DNA of 64,000 nucleotides from Saxidomus purpurata. Its lineage: Eukaryota > Mollusca > Bivalvia > Venerida > Veneridae. The notes under the pieces were generated by a model. It had not been told where the DNA came from. It did not search any database and was given only the letters and a program-made list of their open reading frames with translations. Every line of letters starts with the position of its first letter. The first letter of the stretch is position 1. A program made the translations under genes and the position numbers. The stretch lies in contig JAFMSR010000015.1 of assembly GCA_022818135.1 (NCBI GenBank), positions 62,001 to 126,000 of the forward strand, read 5' to 3'. This document shows positions 23,501 to 35,500 of the stretch, in pieces.

Positions 23501-26500
23501 GTCGGGAATATTCCGGAATAACTGCATCTGCATTACAAGAAGCCGCACTGTCCTGAATCTGAATCACAAGATGTAATGTTGAAATATTTTATAACATGAA
23601 CAGTGAACTAAATTAATCAAAAATAGAAACACTCCTCTATATTTAAGTAAATAAGTAAAAAATTTGGGAATAAACATAATGTGAGAAAGATGGCAGTTTC
23701 TTATGGTGGATAAGGGTCTGGTACTGGTCGTTCCCAGGAACGATGGTTATGTAAATTGTCCGCTTGTATATTACTGAAATAATGTTAAAAGTTTTATAGT
23801 TTTATCTTTTTATTGTTTTGGTAACCTGAAGAGTTCATAGTCAATAAAATCAAAAGTTTCATTATTATGTTTACTGTTTGTATTTATTCTAATAATACGT
23901 ATCATATCTGTACACAAGTCGAAGTTATAGAAACTAAATTATTGAACCATGTTTCACCATTAACAGTCGATGTCATTTGAGAACTTATAACAGTCTGTAA
24001 AAGTGTCAGGGGATAAACGGTTGAAGTGTACACAGAAAAGTATTTTTTAGACAATTACATTTTAAATTTGAGCGGCAATCTTCATTCTTACAGATTAAAC
24101 ATGGCATGAACATTTTTAATTTGACTGATGGAGCATACTTCTGATAACGTAAGTTAAAGTTATGGAACATGGTCCAGATACCTTACTCATTTACGTAGAG
24201 TACATAAAAGCATTTGGAGCCCCCGTTGCACAGTGGTAGCGCGTTCGACTTAAGATCGCGAAGAACTGGATTCGATCCTCACCCCACTCATGGTGGACAG
24301 TGTCTTTAAGCAAGACACTGTAATTCTACATTTCCCCTCTCTCTTCCGGGTTGATTCCACCTAAAATTAGGTATTGAGGCGATAAATGTCGGTTGTTAAA
24401 ACTTGTGTTGCAATTAAGAATAAATAAATATTATAAACCAAGACAAATTTGAAGTGTCCATCTAATTTTCCTAAGTACATAGATGTATATGAAGTACCAT
24501 ATGAAAATGGGGCGTAAGTTATCATAAACTACAAGCATGTTATGGCACTTGGTCCGGTTATCCTATTTAATGACGCCCGGCGATATATATGAAGTCTGAA
24601 TCCGATATAGCAATGCATTAAACTTCTGCACATTGTCACTATATAAGCAAGTGACGTAAATAAGGAAGAAAGAACTTTACTTCATAAAAATACATTTAAC
24701 TATTGACGACGCCGACGCCAGTGTGAGTGTATTCTAAAACAGCTAAATGAAGTACTGCTAGTTTCATTCAATCATAACTACAATTCTAATATCGCAATTA
24801 ATGTTACAATTTGCATTTTTTATCTTTTATCCAGAAATACTTTTTTATGTATAAGTTATTGAAATATGTCATGCCTGTTGCATTTTGTCACTTCAAAAAT
24901 ACTCAGATCCTGTGCGTGCTCGAAATATTTAACAATTAATTGAGACAGTAACACGTTAAAGTTTAAAAGCCATACTAGTGAACGAACATTCGACATGAGA
25001 CTGAAACAAAGCGCGTGACTTATTCAACTTTTTGATAGACGTTATATGACACACTAAAATATGTAAAATTGTATAAATCCTTTGTGTGATAGTATACATT
25101 CTAACATGACTCGTGATTTTGTCTGTATATACAAAGAGTAGAAAATTAGGTTAAATATATATATCTATATTTTCATAGACAACGCACGGGCCGATTTGCC
25201 GTCAAAAATGACGCCATATTGAGCCGCGTAGCGTTGAATAAATATCCGCGCTTTGCATTTATTCACTTTTTGTAATATCTGGATATGTTAAAATCGAAAT
25301 TACATCCTTTTCAGTGGTGTTTTCGTCAAATAAACAACTGTTTGTCGTTCTGAGGAGAAGTTATAAACCATTCAGGCCTCCGCATACTGCGCATAAGAAC
25401 TCCAAATCAGTGTTTATCAGACGATGAATACCGCTGAAACGGATATTATATCATAAGTAGATATTTTTCTGACATTCAAACATGTTTTTTAAGCTTCTTG
25501 ATTGAGCCAGGGAGCACAGCATAATATTGTGGTGAATGAATAAATGTACACGCAGACGGGTTACTATTAATACAAAAGCAACTTAAGGCAAGCCATTATC
25601 ATTTGGAAAAGAAAAAGTAAAAAACGAAACACAGAGTGCTAACATATTTTTTCTTTTGCACAAAGGAAGTGTAGACGTAATTTACACGACTGGAATCATC
25701 AGTTACTAATTATACGCATTGTGTACAGCTGTATCGTTGTACAGACGTCCGATAGCATTATTTCATACATATTATTTATCCGTATTCTCGTGGGTTAGTT
25801 GTAATATCATTTGGGGCAGAAATAGTAACAAACAAGCGATGCAAAAAAAGTTTCATTGGTTTTTGCATTTTGCGATAGATCTACTGTTGTCAGCGTTAAC
25901 ATCATCATTGATGGAAGCTGCTGTAACCATTCAAAAACTAAACTGCCATTCCCGTTAGCCAGATTAATGTGCCTTGTCAAATGTAAACGCATGTATCTCT
26001 TTTAAAACAGCATATTTCAAGGTGACACTCGGCAGACTTATAGAGAAATGATTCAAGTTTGACCCTGATTATTCAAAAGTTTTCATGTCTGAATATTATC
26101 ACTAATAGTTAATGCTGAATGCGGAAACATTCGATTTTTGGCAAAACTTTCATATTTACCGAGGGTTTTCTCCTCAGAATGCGGTTCCAGTTTGAACAAA
26201 ATTGCATGTGCTGATTCCTTTAACTATGCTGAAACAATATCTATTAGCCGTTACTCATAAGAAAAATTCACAAACACCTACCCTCCGTAAAATATCGCGT
26301 TTTGTCAACCTCGCAAACTGCTGTCAATGTCGCAAGAGGAGCGGTGGTTTAGAGGTTAAGGTGTCTGCCGCTCATCCCGAAGGTTGCGGGTACAAGCCCG
26401 ACTGGGGACACGATCGTACTTCCTCATATGACACCAGTACTGTTTTTTTCCTGGAAGGCGGACTCAAGAGTTACTCGATACGCTACACGCTTTCTTCACA

Positions 26501-29500
26501 ATCGAGCTAAAATAAATTAGTATAAACTAAACTGCTGTCAACGCCGAAAACTGTTGTCAATGCCGGAGGTTGTACACTGTTAGGCCATTTCTGATATTTT
26601 TTCAGCAGATAGGTTGCTATATAGAGATGGCTGTTGTTTAAAGGTCATAATTTAGTGATAGTCTTGCATCGATTGCTACAATATTCTTACTTGTTAGCAG
26701 ATTATTAATATGGGATATTTATTTCGGTGTTTTCCAGTTTCAAAACCTTTCACCAATATGTAAATTTATATATTACATATTGATTTATGTCACAGGCATG
26801 CATTTACCTGTTTTATCATCTGGCATCAACTGCTTAGTTGATATACCAAGAAGCTGAGTATATGAAGATGGCCTTCCTTCGAAATGATTAGGAAAATCGT
26901 CTGACAAACTCGCACTAAAATTTGCGTACTAACCATTGTGCGTGCACCACCAAATATGGCGTGGTAGTTGGGTTTTTTTTGTGTTTTTTTTTTTGGCATT
27001 CAAATTTGACCTTGGTTAACCTTAACCTTGGCCTATTGACCTACTTTCTGTTGTGGAAGCGACATCAATGAAATTCGGACCATATATATAGCTTTTCATG
27101 TAGAATTTAACTTCTACATTTGCCGACTTTGTACTTCTTTTTTGTTTTTGAAGCTACAGAAATTAAATTTCAACCTTATCTACATGTCAATTTCGGCCTT
27201 GGTTGACCTTGACTTTTGACCTAAAAAAGATTTGGAGATGAGATTTTGACTTTTTTTGCAGTTTTGCAAATTAATTTTAAAAATTCCCATGACGCACCTT
27301 GATTACGACCTTTTGACATACTTCCTTGTTTTAAAGTGCAATGATACTCAGATAAGCTATAAATTGCCACCATGGCCCTCTTGTTTTGAAAATTTCATCG
27401 TACTGCACTTTGTTTTCTTTTTAAATAATTTGTGCCTTTGGCATAAAAAAAATCATTAATAAATAAAAAAGATATTAATTATGTTTAATTTTTTTCTGTC
27501 GAATAATATTATCAAGGTTAAAGTCGCAGGACCTTTTTTTACCAAGAAAGATATCTTACCGGCGGAAATGGCTTTTATTTGTACCAAAAAAAATCCTAAC
27601 TTAACTTTTTAAATCGATGTACGTGTTCGAAATATAGAGCAGTATTTTTTTCAATGATACTGCAAAAATAGGAAAGGCTTACTGGCAACTCTTTTTAGTG
27701 AAGAAACGATTTGAATACAAAAGAAATGAGTATGTAAACATTGTTTTAAAGTGAATAGAACATGGTTCTATCATTATCTTATTAGTATATCTATTTTACA
27801 GTATCGGTTATTTCAAAGAGATCCTGGGACTTTAAGTTACATTGTTTTTTATCTAAAACACTAAAATGTTGTAAATGCGCCTTGGACTATTAATGTTTAC
27901 GAAGTCACTATCCTTAATAAATGTGTTAATGGTGCATTGATAGCGGTTGGTTTACTAGAGTCATTTACAATGACATTTTCTTACATAACTCTTTTTGATA
28001 TGTAATGAATTACCCTAGCATGGTCTTATAATTTATGCATTAGGATTAGGTAGTAATATGTATGCCCTATGTTGCAAAATATAAAATTGCAAGTATACAA
28101 GTCGGCTGTATTAAGAAAAGGGCTGCAGAAAAACTTGGCGGTGTTACAATATTGGAATTAATTATCCATGTTAGAATTAAGGTTTATCACAGTAGTTTGT
28201 CTGCGTTTTTTGTTATTAAAAGTCACAAAGAATGATTTAATTATAAAATACCTAAACGTACAACATTAGGCACAAAATACATTTGCCAACTGGAGGTCTG
28301 CTCGAGACGTTCCACTTTCTGTGTGAATGTTCTACGGATTGAGGCTCGATGCGGCTTCAATATTGCACACACTCCATGGGTACTTTACAAGAAATAAGTC
28401 ATAATCGTTTCTTTTGTTAGAATTTAAGAATTGGTGAAGATCTCATTTACATGTTAGTACTGAGTAGTATACTATTCTATTCCAGATTGCTCACATATCG
28501 GAAACAACAGGTATCCAGCTGAACCATTTCCGTTTTAAGTGGACTGAAATTGAACAGGTGAACAATTAGTACAGTAAAATGTTTCATAGTGATATAGTCT
28601 TTATCTAAAATAGCGTAGCGAAGTAATTTCTAAAACAAGTGTCCGTGAACAATTGTATAATTGAGTCGATAAGGTATCTATGAACTCTTCTGCAATCGTT
28701 GAAGATGTCTGTACTGTTCTTTGTGATATTGTCTTATCGTATGCAAAATTCAAACTGCAGCTTTATCTGGTTTATCTTGCAATATTTTCCCTTAGCGCAG
28801 TTTTACAGTTGTTATCAGCACATTTTACAGTTAAATTGTCTATGATGTTTGAAATGTAGAATGTTAACTATGTTAACAAAATTGACAAACAAGCCTGTAA
28901 GTGTTTCCATTAAACGATAGAAAATTTTCATTTTATCAGCACATCTAAGCCGAGGTCACTGGACTAGCTTTTACATGTACTACAGATGCATTGTCAGTCC
29001 CCCATCATACATTCAGAAGAGTTCACTTAAAAGTCGTTAATAACTCGTCTTTGTCAGATATATTTCAAATTTGGTAAAATGCTTGCCCTCTCTATTTACA
29101 AGAGATCAAATAAATTATTCTGGTCCATAGTGTAAACAGGGTAAAATGCTTGCCCTCTCTATTTACAAGAGATAAAATAAATTATTCCGGTCCATAGCTT
29201 GAACAGGGAACACAGTTGTTGGAAATAGAAAACTCGGAACCTACTGAACTGGCTCAGCAGTATTTTTGCATTGAACATTTCCATAACATCAGATATGGTC
29301 TCAGTCCATTGCACATAAGGGCCACTGTCACAGAAAAATAAGAAATATCTTTTAATCGCATCTCGTCATGAGTCACTGGTTGAATGCCATGAGACTATAT
29401 TTTCTTAACGTGGGATAAATATTCATATTTTTGACTCGACCAAGGCCAATGGAAAAATGAAGGATTAAAAACTTTCAATCAAATCAAAATATCAGGTTAT

Positions 29501-32500
29501 TGAGTCGACGTGTAGAAATAATGTTCAAGTTGTTCGAACTTAAAGTAAAGGAAACAGTTAAGATGGCTGTACCTCATAAGCAAATTGAAGTCTAGTTGGG
29601 TCAAGTGTTCATCATAATGAGGTTATGTGCATACTGCTTGTTTCAGCAATCTTGTTTCAATGCAAAGGTACCAAAATCATCAATGGTCATGAGATTTTAC
29701 TTTGTGTCCTCTCTGTAACGCCTGTACCATATGATGATTTCAAATGAGAATGTGATGATATCATATGTGCATCATTATTCAAGGTTAATATAAAAACACG
29801 AAAATGTACTTCGAGCACTGGGCGTATTTTTATGGGAATCTTAATCAGGTTAAGTGAATATTCTAGTACAATTAATTCAACATTCAAATACTAAGCTAAA
29901 GGTTCTTTTTATAACCAAGACAAAGGTGACTGAATCTAATAGCAGACGGATTCAAATTCAGTATGCAATTGTACCTTAGTTGAGTATCTTACCATATTTA
30001 CTTGCAGATTCTGTTAAGACTGAATAATTCAGTTCTAAACCCAGTTTCCGACTTACAACAGATAATCGATGATTTTAAAACATGTTCATTGGACCCAATT
30101 ACTGAGCAAAGGTTACACAAAGAAATTGATGTTTGGCGGAAATTTGAAAAGGGACTGGAGAAAGACATTCAACGGCTGCAAAAAGATGTCCAAGCTGTAA
30201 AAGTAGATGTCCAGGCGAGTGCAGAAAATGTATTTACGTTCAAAAAGGATCTCAAAGCTGTAAAAGGAGATGTGGAGACTCTCACCCATGTCACTTCGAA
30301 GAATTCCGAACGTTTGGAAGACACTAGGAACAGAGTTGACAAGCTAGAAAATCTTGCAACGAAGAAAGATGCCATCTACCAAAGGCAAAGTCAAGGTAAA
30401 TAACGCGTTTATGTATGTTGAAACGTTAGTTAATAATATGTGTAATTTATTTTTGACCAAGGCAAGCATATTTAGATTTAGATTTTAATAGCTTTGAACG
30501 CTTGGATGTAAGTAAACCGGATAACAGAAATATGACTAATTTGCAACTTCCAGTTGGAATATGAACTCAATCTCGATAAAATACAATTCGTGAATTCATT
30601 AGATTATTTCATGAAATAATATCCGTTCCAGCGGTATTCATCGTCTAATAAACAACTCTTTGTCGTCCTGATGCGCAGTTATAAACCACTCAGGCCTCTA
30701 ATAACGCTGAAAAGAATGTTATTTCGAATCTAACATGACCAGATATTACAAAAGATGAATAAATGCAAAGCTTTATTTTCTACGCGGATATTTATTTAAC
30801 GTCATTCTGAACAATATGACGTCATTTGACGGCATATCGGCCCGCGTGTTGTTTATGGCATAATCAAACCTAATTTTCTACTCTTTGTATATAGAGATAA
30901 AATCATGAGTGATGTTAGAATTGTTTGGGTTTTTAGTTCACCTGGCTTCGCCAGGGTGAACTTTTCTGATGGATGATTGTCCGTCGTCCGTCAACATTTT
31001 GATTCAAATGACATCTCCTCTGAAACCACTAGGCCAATGTTGATGAAACTATGCAGGGATGTTCCTTGCATGAAACTCTACCAAAATTGTTCAAAGAATT
31101 CCATTCCATGCAGAACTCTGGTTGCTATGGCAACAAATAGGAAAAACTTTAAAAATCTTCTTCTCTGAAACCACAAGGCCTAGAGCTTAGATATTTGGCA
31201 TGTAGCATTGTCTAGTAGACCTCTACCAAGCTGGTAGACCCCGCGCGGGAGGTCACTTAGTTTTGAATAGGCTTATATACCCGCCTTGGCTAATATTACC
31301 CGATTCGTTAGGCAAGTGTGCTATTATGTTGAGGCGGGTAATATGTCCTATTATAATATGATCTATAAATAAAGAATATCTCATATCCCGACCACGATCA
31401 GCGAAACAAAATATAATTACATATTTCATGATTTATGGTTTTCCCCCAGTGAATATTATTCATATATTTAGAACAGGTATTGTTTTGACTTTTACCCGTA
31501 TTGACGTATTGCATTAGATAGAACGTTTATGGTGCCGGAATCAAAACTCTGACGACATCATTAATATGACGTTAAAATACGGACGTCGTCTCGCTCAATT
31601 TTAAACATTGTATCAATGACATATCCTAAAATTGTTTTTTGAGTATTAAATAAGCGTTAAACATATAGTAAAACCTTTATGGACTCGTGAGGCAATGAAT
31701 ATGATGTGATATTCACCAGAATAGATCAATATTGACCTCTTCTGGTGAATATCACATTATATCCAATGCCTCACGAGTCCAAAATTGTATAATATATCAC
31801 GTCAAAATCCAATTAACATGTTTTATCATCATTGTCTAAAACAGAAAGATTCAATTCATTTCATTTAATTTATTTACATGCTTGGCGCACTTAGTACCCA
31901 CATGGTGCCTCATTGCCACTAAATGGCGTCACTAAATGACGTAGGTAATCAGCACGTTAAGAAAGCAAACAAGACAAATGAACTTCGATAAAAGGATATT
32001 AGTACATAGATAATTCAAATATTCCGATTATATATTAATTGCAGAGGAATTACTGAAACGTAACATATATCTTTAGTGATTTGTAGATGAACTACAGTGT
32101 CAGTAGGGCATCCAACTGTCTGGCGTATGGTACAAGTGCAGTATATTATCTGCCTGATCCGTTACTAACAATATTACAATACAAAGACAGAAAATTTCAT
32201 GGAAGGGTACATAAAATAAAGTTTTATGTATGCGTCAACGAAATTTGATGTCTGTAAGTAAATGTAATACTAGAGTATGTTCTAACCATGAAAGATGAAA
32301 ATATGTAACCCTTAACCTGCATGGCGTCGCATTTCATGACGTTATCAACTTAAGCCCTCGTAGGCCGAGCTAGTTCATTGGTTGGGTCGATCGTCTCCGG
32401 AACAGGGAGTGTGCTCTAAGGCAAAGACTTTGAATCACACGTTTCTCAGTCCACGCAGCTGATGAAAAACTGGCTGGCTGGCTGGCTGCCTCTCTTCGAC

Positions 32501-35500
32501 AGTGATTCAATAAGCTACGGAGCTTTCTCCGTAATCAAACTAAAATAAATTCGTATAAACATAAGCTCTGAAGAGCTTTTGTCCGACAACCTCAAATTTA
32601 AAACCATTTAATATCTGTATTCATTTACTGACTGATGAGATGTCGATAACGTTCCTGCAAAGGAACACAACACTGACAACGCCGAGATTCAAACCTCAAA
32701 CACTGTGATCTTATGAAAACGATTGCACCCACTCAGTTACTGTGGCCATTTGTATCAAGAGTGTCCTCCATATAAAATGTTCCATTTTCAGACAGAAGTA
32801 TCTGTATATACAATCTTTCAAAGTATCTGTGAAACATGTTAAGACTTGATTTCTCTCAACCGAATAGGGTGGTTTTCTATTTGATCGTTAAATGAGTGAA
32901 AAACATGTAGTACTACACGTTATCAGAACCGAAAAAGTGCAACTGATGCATGAATGAAAATGTACATTTCTATAACTTCTAAAGATTTTGTTGAGATCAG
33001 ATTTTGTCCTGTTATAGAAGCCTAGTTATAGATATATCATAATTCTTTCAATGTTGCAAATTATCAGACCTCATGAGAATACTCAGCAATATTTTGTGAT
33101 GGTTTAGTATTTAATAATAAATCATTTATCGGAGGAAATCGTAATGTTTTGTCTCAATTTGTCTGTGTTGGCTTACGTTTTAGACAGAAATTTTGTATAT
33201 GGACGGAGTATTCGTATAATCATGCAACTTTGCACAAGATTGGGATATTAGCAGGTATTGTGTCCAAACATTTAGATGTACATTTTGTATAACAAGCATT
33301 CATTGCGTATTGTATCATCCCTAAACCAGGACCAGTTGGTTCAAAACTTTAACGGGCTGTTAAACCAACTTCACTTTTGATTGAAAATAAAACGATTTTG
33401 GTGGGCAACACTAGTGGAATATTTGATTAGTTTTGAAAAGATTTTAGTCCTTTTTCTCATGAATGCAAACATGTGTTTTAATAAATCTTTCAAGCTGTAG
33501 AAATATATTCCTTATAATTAACCAACTGTTAGTTTTTATGAAGGAAAAATCAGCAAATCAGAACTTGTGGAGCGTCTGTCAGGAGTTTAGTGTAAGACAT
33601 GGTTTGGAATATTTGGATAAAAGTTACTAGTAGCAGAAAAATGTAAAACAAAATGCGACGGTCTTGCCAGCTTAAGTGCATTTCACGTGTAATAGGGAAA
33701 TTTCTCCAGAATCACTCTTTCTCCGTGCGCACTGTCGGCGACAGCAATGATGAAAGCTGAAACTGTCTTTCCTGCCGTACAGCTTCTTTTCCTTCCAGAG
33801 TTCGAAAGTATGACCACACATCTTTTCTTTGACTGTTCACACAGAAGACATAAGTGAAGTAAGTGTTCTACTGTTTTGTCTGAGAGATAACATGATAATT
33901 TCCGTGACGATGACAGCTTCAAATTGTATTACATAATATTATGAAATTGAAGATTTCGAGTTGTCTTGATTTTAATTATAAAATAATATTATGAACAAAA
34001 TAGTCTGGTGTGTCCTGTGCGAAGCCTGAATACAATGACCATCTATCAAGTAGATGGTAGTTGTTCTACTACATCTATTTAGTAACTGGTGGCTAATTTG
34101 TTCGCCATCCCATTACCATGAACTTCACAGTATTCGTGACTCCCAGAATGACCACCTGAGTACTGGCAACCAGCTTCATGCTCCTGATGCCAATTAAACT
34201 TTCACTAGCAAATAACAAATTCGTTTAACCTCATGAAATTGGCAACTGGCAACTGGCAGCCAGATGCCAATTTGACTTGAGTCAAGAATTGTTAATAAAA
34301 AGTGAATTGGCAACTGGATGCCAGATGCCAATTCGTTCAATTTCGCGAATTGGCAACTGACAACTGTCAGCCAGATGCCAATTCGACATGTGTCTGTAAT
34401 CATAAATAAAATGTGAATTTGCAACTTGCAGCCAGATGCCAATTATTAAACCTCGCGAATTGGCAACTGGCAACTGGTATCCAGTCCATATTCCAGATGC
34501 CGATTCAACCTTCGCTTGCAAATAGCCATTTCGTTCAACCTCATGAATTGGCAACTTTTTATTAACAAATAATGGCCCAAGTCGAATTGGCATCTGGCTG
34601 CCAGTTGCCAGTTCGTGATGTTGAACGAATTGGCTCTTTGCAAGCTTAAGTTGAATTGGCATCTGGAGTATGAAGTTGGTTGTCAGTTTCCAATTCACTT
34701 TTTATTCAGATTTTTATATCGAATTGGCATCTGGCTGCCAGTTTCCAATTCGCGAGGTTGAACGAATTGGCATCTGACTGCAAGTTTCCAGTTGCCAATT
34801 CACTTTTTATTCACAATTACAGACAAAAGTCGAATTGGCGTCTGGCTGCCAGTTGCCAATTCGTAAAGTTAAACGAATTGGCTATTTGCAAGTGAAAGCT
34901 GGTTGCCATCTGCCAGTTTCCAGTTAACCTTATGATCAGAATTTTACATAAAAATCGAATTGGCATCTGGCTGCCAGTATCCAGTTGCCAATTCGCGAGG
35001 TTAAACGAATTGGCATCTGGCTGCCAGTTGCCAATTCACTTTCTATTCACAATTACAGACTGAATTCGAATTGGCATCTGGCTGCCAGTTGCCAATTCAT
35101 GAGGTTGAACGAATATGCTACAGTGCAACCTCCCTACAACAGCCATCAGCCGGATGACTGGAAATTGACTGTTTTTCAGAGGTGGCTGTTGCTAAGAGGG
35201 ATTATTTTGCGGTTATATAAATATGATCAGCTTTTTTTTTATTTTTGGAGGTTTAAGTTTTTGGTACGAAACATTGTGAAAAGGCTTTAATATAAAGATG
35301 AGAGTGTGTCTAGATTGTTACATAAAATCTTGATGGTAAAGTCAGACCAAGGAATAGATAAAACATACAGACATTGGGGATTTTTCGAAAATTACTTTAT
35401 TGAAAGCTTTTCTGGTCAAAATGAAATGCAGTAGCACTACAGTGTACTGTTTAGCAATTAAGCTTTTCAAAAACCTTATTTAATATGCTAGGAAATATTT

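Larger units (their letters stand above)
22920..26260. mobile_element. Second long foldback (3.3 kb, about 600-bp arms)
   Basis: Left arm about 22920-23540 and right arm about 25660-26260 are inverted copies; examples are GTAACGGCTAATAGATATTG (left) against its complement near 26235, and GTACAACGATACAGCTGTAC (left) against GTACAGCTGTATCGTTGTAC (right). The arms have diverged by point changes. The loop contains a SINE (24216-24431) and a dispersed repeat (25125-25450). Exact termini and target site were not resolved. Confidence 0.65.
17533..28485 (+). other. Intron 1 (10,953 bp), filled with transposable elements
   Basis: Starts GTAACG and ends CTATTCCAG. Annotated contents: a Helentron-like 5' piece split by a 2.5-kb foldback (18529-21042), an inverted-repeat element (about 21858-22770), a second foldback (about 22920-26260) with a SINE in its loop, a SINE with 13-bp target duplications (26328-26528), a Helentron-like 3' end (about 26995-27390) and a TTAA-flanked MITE (27518-27835). 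No feature is seen in 17533-18489, 21230-21857 or 27836-28485. No additional in-frame exon was recognised. Confidence 0.8.

Noticed and set aside
30169..30375. Antisense 68-codon frame
   Set aside because: It is the shadow of coding exon 3 with its regular coiled-coil codons.
34194..35290. Open frames of 65-138 codons
   Set aside because: They follow the GAATTGGCATCTGG array in both directions; peptides such as SNWHLAASCQF recur because the DNA unit recurs.
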